From Euwallacea fornicatus (Eukaryota; Arthropoda; Insecta; Coleoptera; Curculionidae), in NCBI RefSeq assembly GCF_040115645.1, contig NC_089563.1, positions 372,001 through 436,000 of the forward strand: 64,000 nucleotides of DNA, read 5' to 3'. The notes beneath the pieces are model-generated. The model saw only the letters and a program-made list of their open reading frames with translations. It did no database searches and was not told the DNA's origin. How positions within the stretch are numbered: position 1 is the stretch's first letter; each line of letters starts with the position of its first letter. Positions 1 through 12,829 of the stretch are shown here, one piece after another. The translations under genes were made by a program, and so were the position numbers.

Positions 1-370
1 TTACTAATTATAATTCTTATTTTCATTCAATATATTTAGAATAGAATGGTGACAAGATGAAAAAGACTTGTTAACCAATTAAGTAGGCAAATCCCTTATT
101 CCATTAATAAAAATATTAGGTATGCCATTTTAATCTCGCATTAATGGTTGATAATAATTATGAATACATTAGATCGGAACATAGAAAGTAAGAGCTATAT
201 TTTTTTCTTTTTATCTACCCCCTTAAATTGAAAAATTTTGTTGCAATATATAATCGTCAATAAAATACAAGGATTAATGTTTGGAAACTAAAGCAATATT
301 TTAATGTTACGAGTCTGGTTATTTTGGTACTCAGTTTCAAATAGGACTTAAGTTATCATTTCAATTTCAG

Positions 371-1115
371 AGCTTTGCACTTTCTAAGCATTTTCTTTCA
401 ATGTATTATCATGGACAGTGAATGTGGGAGAATGTCGCAAGATTTAACCCCATTCTTCAAAAAAGCTTATTCAGAGACTCTGGAACCGCATCATGGATGG
501 TTAGGAACACAGTTATTCAATGTATGTACCAAAATGTTATATTGCTTTGTGTCAAGAGTATCCAATTCTCTTGCAAGGGGAAAATCAGTGCATTTCCTAA
601 CATGGTACGCAAAAATACCACTTTATTTTAAAAAAAGCATGTTTGAACGCCTACTTTCCTGCTGAAAATCTCCGTGAAATTCCATTTTTTCTTTTAAAAT
701 TTTGAACATAAAAAAATTTACGCACACTTGAAAAATACACGTTTTTGAAAAACTCATTGTAGATCTCTTAATTGGTAAAATAAATATCAAAGTACCATTT
801 ATGTTATTAAACATTTTTCAAAAATTGACCTTATAAAATCTAAGCGAATGTTTGTTTATAGTTGCGAAAGTACATCTTCTTGTCGCAACAATCCACACGT
901 GACTTCTATGTATACTAAAATACAACTAACACATCTTGAAGGTAATGTCAAGATTTGCTCCGAGTAGGGGACACTTGTTCTACACCCTCGCCCTTGACAG
1001 TCATGATAAGGAGGACCAGGTTCTTCAAGACATGAGGCAGTACCATCAACGTCTGAGCGCTTGCGTCATCAGGCTTTCAGAATTTTACGCCGAACATCAA
1101 TTAGAAAACTTATAA
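371..1115 (+). CDS. GLTP-fold lipid-transfer protein (CPTP-like), last two exons
   Basis: Predicted exons are 371-521 and 942-1115; earlier exons lie outside the window. Exon one follows a good acceptor (aatttcag) and ends at a GTATGT donor; the last exon ends in TAA. The joined frame reads ALHFLSIFFQ, then AYSETLEPHHGWLGTQLF, then RFAPSRGHLFY, and ends YAEHQLENL. This matches the C-terminal half of the GLTP domain: the AY..TL..HH.W helix, whose His lies in the lipid headgroup site, and a tail close to the YAEH ending of ceramide-1-phosphate transfer proteins. The family moves sphingolipids between membranes in the cytosol. The acceptor at 940-941 has a weak pyrimidine tract, but the join keeps the frame and aligns to CPTP without a gap. 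The gene is convergent with fused. Family call is firm; the exact subfamily (CPTP, GLTPD or FAPP2-like) is open. Confidence 0.8.
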
Positions 1116-1580
1116 AATGTTTTTCAGTTTTTCCAAAAGTGCTGTTATGTTTAGAAAATTGCTTTGATCAATTGAATATTTGTTATATATTTTTGTTTTT
1201 ATGTATATATTGTTATGTATGTAATATTATTATATTAATAGTATTTTGTTTTTTTCAATTGGGACAATGCAAGGTATGAACTAACACTAAATAGTTTTAT
1301 AGAAGTTTGTGCTTGTTGTAAATTGTTCTTTGCATGAATGTTAATTTTATTACCTCATGTAATATAAAAAAAATTATAAATTTATAAATTAACTCTAAAA
1401 ATCAGTAATATTATCACAGAAAAGTGCAATTCGGTTATTAGTTAAACAAAAACTTGCCGTACATTTCATAATTTTCCTTACCAATACAATTTGTTAAATG
1501 ACCAATTAATTATTTAATACTAATTATTTCAAACTATTAACTCTATATTCTAAAAATTTATATTGTTGTAAATAGGAAAA

Positions 1581-1586
1581 TTTATT
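1581..1586 (-). terminator. Polyadenylation signal for the fused gene
   Basis: AATAAA on the minus strand, about 45 bp beyond the predicted fused stop codon (1631-1633). Spacing and sequence fit a poly(A) signal. The 3' ends of the GLTP-like gene and fused are convergent and about 0.5 kb apart. Confidence 0.5.
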
Positions 1587-1630
1587 GCAGTATACATATT
1601 TCTCTAGAAATGATGTTGCCTCGAAATTCT

Positions 1631-4600
1631 TTAGAATGAAGTGGAAAACTTTAAATAAAATTCCTTATGTTTCAAATCATTAACTGTCATTTCAGCTGCC
1701 TGAAAAAAGAAAAAATAAGAATAATTCCTTTGTTAAAAATGCAAATTAAATTCTCGTTGCAACACCACTAACTGAATTAACTTACATTTCTTACACATTC
1801 TATCGAGTCAAACATTAAGGCTTCAAGAGTATCTCTTATTTCGACAGTCCATATTTTTTCCAACGTTTCTTGCTGAAAATATTTGCCCATAAGAAGTACA
1901 AAATGGCAACTTCTCTCCCTCATCACAGAATTCGAGTTTCTCAAAAATTCTCCTAAATGAAGTTGATTTTCTTCAGTTTTTGGCTCATTCAAGACAATTT
2001 TCTCTACAATTTCGGTGTTTTCGGGCAATCTTCGAATAGTTTGAGTAAGAATTGATATAACATCCATTGATATTCTTAGTTTTCGTTTTGCTACAACAAA
2101 TAATTGGTATTTCAGTTCAACTATATTCATTTTTCTTTTATTATAACCTACCTAATCTCAGTAGCATATTAATCATGGAGGATACATTTAATATAACGAC
2201 AGCATCACAAAATTGCATTAAAAACTCGTCGCTCAAATGAACCAAATGACACACTAACATGAAGATATGTTCCAACGCCTGTAAATCCTCATTTTCTAGC
2301 TTATCTAATGGCTTATATGTATCTGCAGATTTAGATTTTAAAGGGTGTGGTTCATCGTCGGATGAGCTAGATGATGTGAGCGATACATTTAACTTGGGAT
2401 TACGCAGTAATAGCTTTGAAGCATACATTAAATTGGGCACCAATTTCACCTCTAAATACACCTATAAAAATTTAATATGGGTATAATGTTATTTTTTCTT
2501 CTGTTTATTCTATTATTAATACCTTTTTCACTTGTTCAAGAGTTTCTTCCGAAGTTTCTTTTACAATAAAAGCTATCGATAACAGTTTTGCAACGCAACT
2601 TGAAACTTTACTATTTGAATTCGAATTTCTCAATGGGGACACTATAATATTTGTTAAGTTGGGTTGCATTAGTGAAGAGAATTCGCCATTTATTACTTCT
2701 TGAATAGATCGCTGTAAAAACACAATCCATTCTTCAGGTTCCATGGGGTGATTTTCTTCAATGAAGTTTAGTTTCTCTTTAAAGCCTAGATAATATATTT
2801 CACGATTGAACTAACACCTGATTATGGCAACTTCACTTACACTTGTTTAAACCCTCCACTAAATCCTGGGTACTACAACCGCTCTTCACGGTATCGTCCT
2901 TCCATGTAGAATTTGAAATTCGATCTTCGGTCTCTTGTGAATTATCCTGGGAACATCTGTTTTCCTTTGATGTTTTCTGCTCGTGTGACTTTAATGGTTC
3001 TTTTCTTCTTGCTCCAGTGGAATTAGCATTTTCACAACTATTTTTATTGCTATCATTATCAGACTTTTTTAATTTGCCTTCTTTGAGTTGGCTACAGCTG
3101 TGTGCTTTTTGATTATCTGCTACTAGAGGAGTCGTTTTTGGTATTGCACCTCTAAACAAAACTTACCAAAATGCGCATATATTCCCAATTTACGAGATTG
3201 CAAGCTTACGTTAAATTTTTTTGACAAATACTGTGTTTTCTTTGTTGCTCCTTTGCCTCTTGCACACTAGCAGTCATTGAAGATGTCAACGGCATAGTCG
3301 TTCCCGATTTTGTCATAAGAATATGTCCCTTTACAAAGGGATGGTTTAATATCTGATTCCATGTCATTCGTTTGGAAGGATTTTTTTGTAATAAGCCCTT
3401 AAAAATTTATACAAATTCACTATAAAATACTTAAATTTTTTTTATTAATCAACCTTTAAAAACGATGTGCAATCTGGAGAAAGAAACGTGGGCCACTTAA
3501 TAGGTTCAGTCTTTATTTTCCTAATCAAATGCAAAATGGAATTTGTGCAAAATGGAGGAATCCCCATTAGAAGCTCATAAATTATACAACCCAATGACCA
3601 CAAATCAGCATTATAGTCATAAGGTAGTTCATCTATAAGTTCAGGAGCCATATATAAAGGAGTTCCTAAAATAATAATTTAGTAGTAATAGCACATCTAA
3701 AATGAAAGATAAAAATATACCTTTAATAGATGTGAGAACATGCGTCCCAGTACTCATGTTTCGAGCAAATCCAAAATCGCATAACTTTGCTCTATTTTTT
3801 AAGTCAACCAAGATGTTCTGAGGTTTTAAATCTCTGAAATTAAAACTAATTACTGTTTTTCCAATGCTTTGAAACAAACTAACCTATGTAATACCCTATT
3901 AGAGTGGAGATAATAGAGAGCTGACAGCAAATCCCATACTATTTTTTGGACTTTATCTTCAGTCAAATATCCCTCTTTGCTTAAAATTCCTGTAAGCTCT
4001 TTGGGCGCAAATTCAGTGATGACTACGATCTAAAATTCCAAACTGAGCATTTGAAGCCTTTAAGATAACAGCAAAAGGTCATTTGTTGCAAGCAAATTCA
4101 TATCTTATTAATTTTTTCATAAATGTGTTAGTCACTTAAAATAAGGCAATGACTACAGAATCATTTATATTTACACCTGCTTAGAAACAGTTCAAGCAAT
4201 TTACCTCATTTTCAGTCTCAAAGGAATCTAGCATTTGAATGATATTGGGGTGGTGTAGATCACGTTGAATTTCACATTCTTTTCTAAATCCCTTCAATTC
4301 CTTTGCAGATCGGCCCCTCTAAAATAAGAAACATCTTAATCATTGACTATTTTATTGAGACAATACAAGGTTTGTTCATGATGCACATAAAAAGTATTTC
4401 CACATGATCAAAACGTGAAAAAAGGTTTTTCTATCATTTCTACACTGTATAATAAGTTTCAGTTTGGTTGTACTCAACATTTGAGTTGAACAAAAATTAT
4501 TAGTAAACTTTTCACACCTATTTACATATGCTGGTATATTATGCAGTAAGTATTTCAAACATTTTTGGGTAATCTGAACTATTTCATAACTTGAATCACC

Positions 4601-4837
4601 CAATGCAATTATTAGTTCCAATTATCGAGTTTGTACCATGAATTTCAGTTTACACTCATAATGAGTTTTAACTTTCAATGCGTTTTTATTGCCCTTAGTG
4701 ATAGAATGAATGAGTTTCTACCTTACCTTACTGATTACTTTCAGTGCTACGAAACTTTGGGTTGATAACTGTTTGGCTTTATATACTCGTCCAAAAGATC
4801 CTTCGCCTAAAGTACCTATAACATCGTACTTATCCAT
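1631..4837 (-). CDS. fu: Serine/threonine kinase Fused (STK36), 11 exons, 713 aa
   Basis: Predicted exons, 5' to 3' on the minus strand: 4727-4837, 4205-4318, 3884-4029, 3721-3833, 3454-3665, 3210-3397, 2841-3151, 2523-2785, 2152-2461, 1786-2090, 1631-1699. All joins are GT-AG and in frame; most introns are 50-61 nt. The N-terminal kinase domain (about 4-255) shows the GEGSFGRV glycine loop (11-18), VALK lysine 33, HRDLKPQN (123-130), DFG 143-145 and APE 168-170. The stretch around DFGFARNMSTGTHVLTSIKG is diagnostic of Fused/STK36. Residues 255-400 are polar and low-complexity; the rest is helical, ARM-like, including VMRERSCHFVLLMG. Fused relays Smoothened signals with Cos2/Kif7 and Sufu to Ci/Gli, and in many animals also serves motile cilia. 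The length is close to the fly protein (about 800 aa). The exon 9/10 junction is the least certain: a 61-nt intron (2091-2151) is preferred over an alternative of about 31 nt that also keeps the frame. Confidence 0.93.
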
Positions 4838-5415
4838 AACAAATCTATATATTTTCCTAAATTGTTTAATAGTTTGGTAAAAAACACATTAACTGTTAAA
4901 AAAAATTATTTTGTTTATAAACACACAATAAACATAAACAACAGTAATATCATATCACTGATTAAAATATTGTACTTTATACTTCAACGGTTGTCGGCGT
5001 CCCTGTCGAGTTACATATAAAATGTACTTCACTTTTTTAGTACAATATGAAAAATGTGTGAGTTTTCCTAGTTTTGCTAACTTTTCTTTATGTAACTGCA
5101 TTGAGAAATAAAAATTTCAATCTATAAAACTGCGTCTAAATATGGATTTCGAATTGATCGTGCATAAATCCAATAAATAAACAAACAACAAAATAATTCC
5201 TTAGTGTCGTTAGCACGTAGTTCATTTCATTTCCAACAGTACAATAAAAGCCCTTGCTGGAAACTAATGTACTAAATAATGTCACTTTATCAGCTGTTAA
5301 CTGCCTTTTTGGTAATTTTTGGTTAATTGAGGCATTTCGTTATTTTAACATTTGAATTTCGTTGAATTCCACTATTAATACAGAATAAGTGCTTTCTTAA
5401 TTATTACAAGTAGAA
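4838..5415. promoter_or_regulatory. Shared bidirectional promoter region of fused and HYLS1
   Basis: 578 bp separates the two divergent start codons. It is AT-rich with no credible coding frame. Both 5' UTRs and both promoters must lie here unless there are noncoding first exons elsewhere. An E-box-like CAGCTG occurs near 5290. No clear TATA box stands out for either direction, as expected for broadly expressed genes. The role is inferred from geometry only. Confidence 0.6.
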
Positions 5416-7289
5416 ATGTCTGAAAAAATAGATGCTAGAGAAGTCTTATCATATTTGAATGAATTGGGATACACAAACATTTCGTCTGGACAATTAAAAG
5501 AGTTCATTAAAGGTAAGTAACTTTTAAAATGCAATATAAAACCAGTAAATATATTATGGGCTATAATTGAATATTTTATTCATGGTTTGCATTAAAATGT
5601 TTATATTATATCCTCTTAAACCCCTGAACATTATTGAAAAAAGTAAATCAGCTCTTACGGTAAAAGAAAATTTTTAGGTTTATTTGACTACTCGGTGTCC
5701 ACATAAATGAAAATTCATGCTGTTTAAAGAGTCATAGGTTGTTGTCCTACATAATATAGAACTATTTTCAAATCTAAAATTAGTTTCAATAGTCAAAACC
5801 TTGAGTCAGAGACGGAATGACAATCATGATGTTTTTGTTAAATGGCAGCTCGTCTTAAATAAAATTTATCTATTGTTTTAGATTATGTTTTTCATAGGGG
5901 TAGTTTACATTGGTAGTTTACCATGGTAACATTAAAGTGACACTGTACTATTTTATATGCTATAAAACCACAATTTCAACACTAGATTTGTTATGCAGAC
6001 TAGTATATGGTATATAATGTAAATACAAGATAGTGTTCATTTCATATAGGTTTTCTCTACTAATAATTTTTTCTTAATATTCAAATATCAAATTCACCAT
6101 TTTTCAATGTTAAGATATTTTTTTAAATTAGTTATTATGGCATTGTTGCATTACTTTATGATATTTAAGAACTTGTTTTTCTATTTATGTAATCATCCTT
6201 AGGTCTGCATAAACATTCATTTATTTCAGACTTAAAGAAGGTAATTAAATATGACTCTCGTTATGGAGAAATGTCATACAATCAATCCAAGAACTTGGAG
6301 CCAAGTTACTGTAGCACATACTCAGCTGGCTTTAATAATAATAAATTAAATATTACTAGTGAAAGTGACAAGCAATTAGATAAAGAAAACATACAACCAA
6401 GGAACCACAATGCAAAAGCCAATAAACCATCAGGAACACAAAGAGAACAACATATTGCAGTTCATATATTTGAGAATAGAAGTCAGGAGCAGGCCCATCA
6501 TGAGCACTGTATTCATGCAGAGAATTCAAAAACTAATGATAAAAATTTGACAGAACATAAAAAGAAAGATACTCAGATTGTAGAAATTGATAGTAGTCTT
6601 AGACCTGCTACCACAGAATCTACAGTTAAAAGTATTTCTGGTTCTAATAGGGAACCTTCTCAATTACAAGCAAATAATTCTCAAGCCAATAAACATATAA
6701 AATCCAGAGCAACATGTAAGTAAATATATTTTAGACTTTAAAGTAGAGATTCAATTTGAAAACCCTATGTACTTGATTCATAATATGTCTATGATATTTA
6801 CATTGTGCTAACCAAGTGGTTACATCTAAATAAAATTATAGCATAAGATTTCTGTGTAAACAGCTAAGAATCCATATTACCAATACAATAAGTTCACTGT
6901 AATACAAGATAAAACATAAGTTATTGAAGTGAGGTTTAGTCATATTGTCCAGTCTCTATTTTATTCATGTCAAAGGTTCTCTTTTCCAGTTATTCGGCCG
7001 TTAATATCAAAGCCTTCTGTCAATAAATGTGACCCAGTTGCTCTTTATCATTATTATCAATCACAGTGGAAGAGGACGAAAATTCCTGGGCAGGACAGTA
7101 GAGATGACCTGAGGTGGGCGATTCGGACTAGGATGTTGAGCGGACCAAAGGTGAGATACTAGTTTATTACACTTTTTTTATATTACTTCCTTCTTATTGT
7201 TTTAAATTTAAATGCTAAAGTTAGAGTGTTGGTTTCAGGTTGAAGTGAAGTCAAAGTGTAATATTCCTAGCTGCGGTTGGTCTAGATGA
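5416..7289 (+). CDS. Hyls1: HYLS1 centriolar/ciliogenesis protein, 4 exons, 264 aa
   Basis: Predicted exons: 5416-5512, 6230-6715, 6990-7150, 7239-7289, all GT-AG and in frame. The N-terminus reads EVLSYLNELGYTNISSGQLK, the short helical motif typical of HYLS1. Residues 34-195 are polar, Asn/Gln/Lys/Ser-rich and look disordered. Exon 3 carries the conserved HYLS-1 box at about residues 209-244 (DPVALYHYYQSQWKR, then DDLRWAIRTRML). The last exon adds a short Cys-containing tail ending CGWSR. HYLS1 is a core centriole component loaded during centriole assembly; it is dispensable for centrioles themselves but needed for cilium formation, and human mutations cause hydrolethalus syndrome. The length is near the human protein (299 aa). 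The tail is shorter than in vertebrates, so a downstream alternative last exon cannot be excluded. Confidence 0.9.
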
Positions 7290-10200
7290 CAAAGGATTTT
7301 ACTATAATATCTAAGATTAAGTTTATTTTTTTGACTAGATTAACCATAAATAATTCGAGATTGTTGACAAATTTTCTATTTAGAAAACAAAATTATATTA
7401 TATTTGACAAAACATAATTTGTTAGACAATTTAATACTGAATGGTTAAGTAATTGAATTTAGTAAATTACATTCTTCTCTTATACTGCTTAGTTGTGATG
7501 GTTTTTGCAAAGTCATTGTATATTCATGAAACAAACATATGTGTAGTTAGAGGCACCTAACTGATGACCACCAGACCCCAAATGAACTTATTAATGACTC
7601 CAAATTTTGTCATAAATTGCAATTTTTAGCACGACATGAAATTACCGTCAAGTACGGTTTTCAACATTTCATTAAAATTTTATCACGGCTTTTTGGTTAC
7701 TAACTTTAACTTTTTTTAACTATCAGAGTAGCCACTTCTTTTGTAAAGAACTTTTTTGTTCAAAGTTATATTCCTAATTATTGATTAAATTTAGGAAAAT
7801 TATTTTCCCAACAACTTGTATTTCAACATAAACAAATCAGAACTTACTTTATTTTCTTTATTATAAAACAAAGGTCAATGATTAGATTAAAAAGCAAAGG
7901 AGCTATGGTAAGCAAATTTCAAATTTAAATGGCGCTTCAAGGATCCGTCAAAAGCGAATTCTCATCAGTTAAAGGCAAATGGTACTGTCGTCGGTCGGAA
8001 CTCTGTGATTGGTTGTGCAATTTGCGTAAATTCAACCCGTTTCATCTGCTTAAAATATCGTTATCCCAGTCAAAGTTTTAGAAACATCATTTGGATTAAG
8101 GTAAGATTACTATTTCATCACTAGAAGTATTATTCGAAAGGAGAATCTACGTCTTATATTCGTTGCTTCGACATTATAACTGCCTATTGTTGATTCGGCA
8201 TTCAAAAAGCCGACGACCAGCTTGGGTGTGTTGGTTACCTAAGTTACCTTCTTCGAATGGGTATCATAGACGGTACCCACGTGCTTACACTTTCCAGTGT
8301 TGTCGTATCGGGTCGAAATTATCAAGTTCTTAGTATCGCAAAAATGTAAATGGGCAATAGCACTCAATTTCCTTTATATACATATTCAGTAAAAGTATTA
8401 TTACAATAATTCTAAGCAAAAGAGAGTTTTTGTTACCAAGACAGAAAGTTAATGGCATACTTAGGTGTTAATAACCCCAAAAATGTTGTATGGCGGACCA
8501 TCAATTTTTTAACCTTTTGAAGTGAAATGCCATCAATTTCTTTGCATCGAAGGAGACGCATTGAAGTATCTCATTTAAATCCAGTCATCTTAACGTTGAA
8601 AAAGTAAATTAATTTCGCCTAACCAATTTGCTCGGACCTCGATGGCTGATTCACTTTGTTACAAACTTGATGAATGTATCAGTTTCAATTAGGTGGTTCG
8701 TTGTCCTAGAAAAAGAGGAAAAACTTAGTTTAAAAGAGGTGGTTGGGTGGGTGGAGAGGTAATATAGACCTTATATTAATGGTTAGAAAATTATTTTTTT
8801 GTGCTTTTTGAATATATTTGTAACACGATTGAAGGCGTTTAAAAAAAAAGAATTCTGAAGATGAGGAAAAATACAAGAAAAAATGATCATTGGAGGAGGC
8901 TAAGACTGATGATGGATTGAGAGGAAGCAATAAATAACTTTTATATGGTCAGCAAATGAATGAGTGTCTTAGTAAAACTGAAGTATTTTATTAATCTATA
9001 TATTATTATAATTGTATTCATACTCGTGAAATTAAAAAAAAAGCTAAATGAAAACTATAAAATTCAGTGTAAACTAATAAATCGTTAAAGTTTCTGAATG
9101 TTATGGTGAATGTGATCTCTGATATCGACTAAATAACGTAGTAGTATCTTTATACATTGTATTAAGTGTACATGTCATAAGAGGAACAGAATTTTTACGT
9201 TGAATATGATTATACATAGTAACAATTTTTTATTGAAATTTCGAAACATGTTATAGATATTGTCATTTTTAAGATTTAATTTAATTTTTAACAAAATTAT
9301 ATTTCCATGCGAGATAGTCTTTGATTTAAAGCGAAAGGTTTCAAGAGACGGGTGGACATGAAGTTGATTATAATTTTGAGTGCCTGCATTAATTTTATTT
9401 GAAAGAAGATGACGATGTCAGAAAGTGCTTTTCCAATAACTATCTAAGTATAGGGTCAAAATCAAGTTATTTCAACGAAAGCATATGATCACTTAAGGAG
9501 ATTACGTAAAATGGATTAAATGTTTCTTTTCTCTTAACGCGAACATAGAATTCCGACATGTTGCCTTAGTATTATGAAAGATATTGCCAAATTTTAAAAG
9601 ATTACTTTCGAGTCGCGGAGGAAAGTTGAAGATAAATTACAAGGAACCGTTAATAGTTTTTTTTGTAGAAAATCTGAATGTCTAGCAAAAATTTTGCAAA
9701 ATGTTTCAAAATAAAGTTAGCTAGTGAAAGGGGAAAAAAATTAAAGTCATTTGTACGGGGGATAACAAAAATACAAACTTTTATTTACGAACCATGAGCC
9801 GTTCTTAATATTAAAAAAAGATCCCGCTTACGTGTAAACACGTCAATTTATGTAGTAACTATTAGTTCCAAAATTAGTCAAAATTGTAAAAGAATTTAGC
9901 AATTATCTCGAAAAAACAATATTAACTTGACAAATTTAGCGCCTTTAGTAGGAAAACGAAGCCAAATTATATATGGATAGGTTAGGCTGGACGTCCTATT
10001 TTTGGTGAAAGAATTTTTCATCAAGCATTATACTGCCGTATCAGGAACACCCTGTATAACTTGTATGTTATGTTACTTAGTTTCATAAATGAAATTAGTT
10101 CAAAATCAGAAGTTTTTCCTTGGTATAAGTGACACCACTGGATTTGTACGACCTTGCAGTGCATTGAACTCTAACGATATTCTTTGCAACTATCAATAAT

Positions 10201-12162
10201 AATTATTAATCATTAATATTACAAGGTGTGTATGTGTGTGTCCCTGTATTGCATACCGTACCAAATTGATTATGCTGGATTGAAAATATTAATACACTTT
10301 TGGGCGTAGCCAGCCCGTCCACCCTAACTTCTTATTCAAATCAATTCTAAAGGTTTAGCCATTGTTGGACCCCCCTGAAGATGAAACGACATGCACCATA
10401 AACCATATTCTTCACTATTTATACAGTTTCAACACATTTTCGCCACTATAACGAATAGCGCTAAACGGGAAATACATATGCATCGACCAAAATTGTGGAT
10501 ATGTGTGTCTACGATCATCTACCTTTAAAAGTGAAAGTGCTCCGGTACTTGGTGCGTTTTGCAGCCATAACTTTTGAGGACCTTCTCCCCCGAGCACAAT
10601 GACCTTTCAGCGATTTTATTGCATCAAAGAGTTGTCATAACGATGACGATATCTACTGACTGCGTAATGAAGAAATTGAATGTGATTTGAGAGATTATTT
10701 ATGCAACGTCCGAAAATTGCTCTCGATTCGGTAATGAAAAATGACTCTACTCATCCTTTTTTAGAAAGGATAAAAGTTGGTTACATGCTTCTGAATCTGC
10801 GTAAAACTGGGTAGTAATACCTTTTACACACCATCAAAAATTTGTCAGAGGGAAAAAAAGTAATTAGGTACTTACTTGGCCGTCATGATCAGGTAAGTAC
10901 GTATTTCATCACGGATCTGCGTTTCAGGCGATAAAAAAGCCAATCTCTTGATCAAGCATTTATTCAGCCGAGAGATCTTCCAAGAGACACTTGGGTCATT
11001 GTCCGGAACCGAAAATAACTGGCGAAGACCTGAGCTGCTGACATAGCGCCATCATCGGCAGTAGGTCAGTGGCTCACAGCGCCAGCCCATTCGTTAATAA
11101 ACATAATTGAAGATTTACATACAAAGGACTTATTATCGGACTGAATTGGACACTTGAATGTTTTATGATACATGGAGGGGTGGATCTGGGATGGATGTAG
11201 GCAGTTTCTTCATAAGTCTATTTTGAGGTTCTGACACAGGATGATTGGCTCTTTATAAGTAGCAGGACTTTGGTAGAATATCAATGCAATCTAATAAAGG
11301 AAGACAATTAGTTCTTGAGATACAGAGATTCAAGGCTTATTTGTTTATTTTTATGTCTCCCTGGTCGTCTTTTCTTTATAGAAACGTCTTCTTTAAAAAA
11401 ATGAGAGTTCACCGTTCAATTTAGAAAGTTTTTTTCAATTTCTTGCTTTAATAACTTTTAGTCATTTATCAAAATGTAAAGTCTCAGAAATGATGGTGAA
11501 ATCCTAATGTTGTGTGGCTCACATGTTCTAAATTAATTTAAAAACTGTATTAGGTGCAGTAAAATTCCAAAAGCTAAAAAGGTTCTTAATCGTTAAGGAA
11601 CATCACCTTTTTGAAAAGAAATGCTCAACGATTTTTTACAAAATGGTTACTGTGGAGTATAGCCATAACAACCCATTGTTTAAATTTTGTAAGTTATAAC
11701 GTTTTAGGGAATTCTGCTTTTTGGATGGGAAAATACAAAAATATTTTGGTCTGTATGCGAAATATTAACCTCCTATCAGTTTGCGGTTAGAAGTGGTAAG
11801 TGAAAACAATTTTGAGTAATTGTCGATATAATTGATTTTATAAAATGTTTCATGACGCATATAACTCCTTTCCTAGGAGTTTAATTTTTTTTCTTGTATA
11901 AGATGTTAGGATTGCTAATTTGTGGAATCCAATTGGGAATATTACAAGATAGAGAAATTCAGAAAAGTATTCTCTAATTACTCTGATACACCTACATCTT
12001 GATTTTCTTAAAAGACAAGAGCTCACATTTTTATTATATCATATTATAATTTTTTTTTTATGTAGGCCATCATTAACATATATGGATGTTCGCATGGTAG
12101 ATTTCCTTCTATTTGTTAAGTACCTATAAATAACAAAAAATAATTTTTATTAAAAATATATA
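7290..12162. other. Intergenic, no recognisable gene
   Basis: AT-rich sequence without an ORF that looks coding on either strand; ORFs such as 8730-8930(-) and 10415-10597(-) have no family features. A transposon-type end (aggaacaccctgtata) near 10046-10062 and a short GT-rich run near 10228 are the only distinctive items besides the promoter-like patch at 7965-8100. Confidence 0.5.
7965..8100 (+). promoter_or_regulatory. Possible Inr/DPE promoter with noncoding first exon
   Basis: A TCAGTT initiator match at 7965-7970 is followed, at about +27 to +31, by GGTCG, close to the insect DPE. The next 130 bp are richer in G+C than the surroundings, contain an inverted CCAAT (gattgg), and end in ATTAAG/GTAAGA, a strong donor at 8101. 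This could be a 5' noncoding exon of a + strand gene whose coding exons lie elsewhere. No transcript evidence is available and chance matches are likely. Confidence 0.22.
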
Positions 12163-12650
12163 CAGGATGTTAATTTGAAAACTTCCCAATCTCATTATCT
12201 TAAAATGAACAATTTTTTTAATCACCAAAACAGGTCAATTTTGTTAGCGAGGACAAATTTTTATTTAGAACTCACTGTGCCTCTTTTAATCCTCTACTCC
12301 GCAGAGTTATCCTCTCAAATATCTTAAATGATAAAGTGAATTAAATGATACAATATTTTAAAGAGCTTTTCATTTTTTAAATTTTGGTACCTCACTTGTT
12401 ACATTCGACTGTTGCATTATTAAGTTACGCGTCCTTGATAGCGTTTTAACTAAGGTGTTTTTTCTCAAATATGTCTCACGATTAGGAAATTGTTGTAATA
12501 AATCATTTTACTAACTTATTGACATATTCTTTGTCGAGACGAGCATCAAAAGAAAAGATACATTACTCCCTAAAGCAAACGTTCATCAATCTAATAAATT
12601 TCCTCGGTCTTTAATGAAATGGCGTTTCGAGAAAATTTGATATTATCTGG
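12163..12650 (+). repeat. Left arm of a 4.3 kb-spaced inverted repeat pair
   Basis: Starts at a transposon-like end (TACAGGATGTTAATTTGAAA). Its sequence recurs, inverted and diverged, at 16045-16500: shared blocks include CTGTG(C/T)CTCTTT, TTTTGGTAC, TTGTTACATTC, GAAATTGTTGTAATAAATCA-like text and ATCAATCTAATAAATTTC. The arm is about 450-490 bp. Either the two arms bound one element, or they are two separate insertions of one family in opposite orientation. Confidence 0.6.
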
Positions 12651-12829
12651 CAAGGAAAATATTATGTCCTTACTTGTGGTGTGATACTGGTTCAATATTA
12701 ATATGAAAGTATTTAGATCAGTTAAAATTTATTACGATTATTCATGTGTTATTTTGAATAATTTTAAAAATGGTATACGCAATTCAAGTTTTTAATGTTA
12801 GAAGTTCTAATTCTAACGTGAGTCATAGA

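Noticed and set aside
1061..1279. 72-codon membrane-like ORF
   Set aside because: It overlaps the GLTP-like last exon in another frame and then runs into AT-rich 3' UTR, giving a spurious hydrophobic tail.
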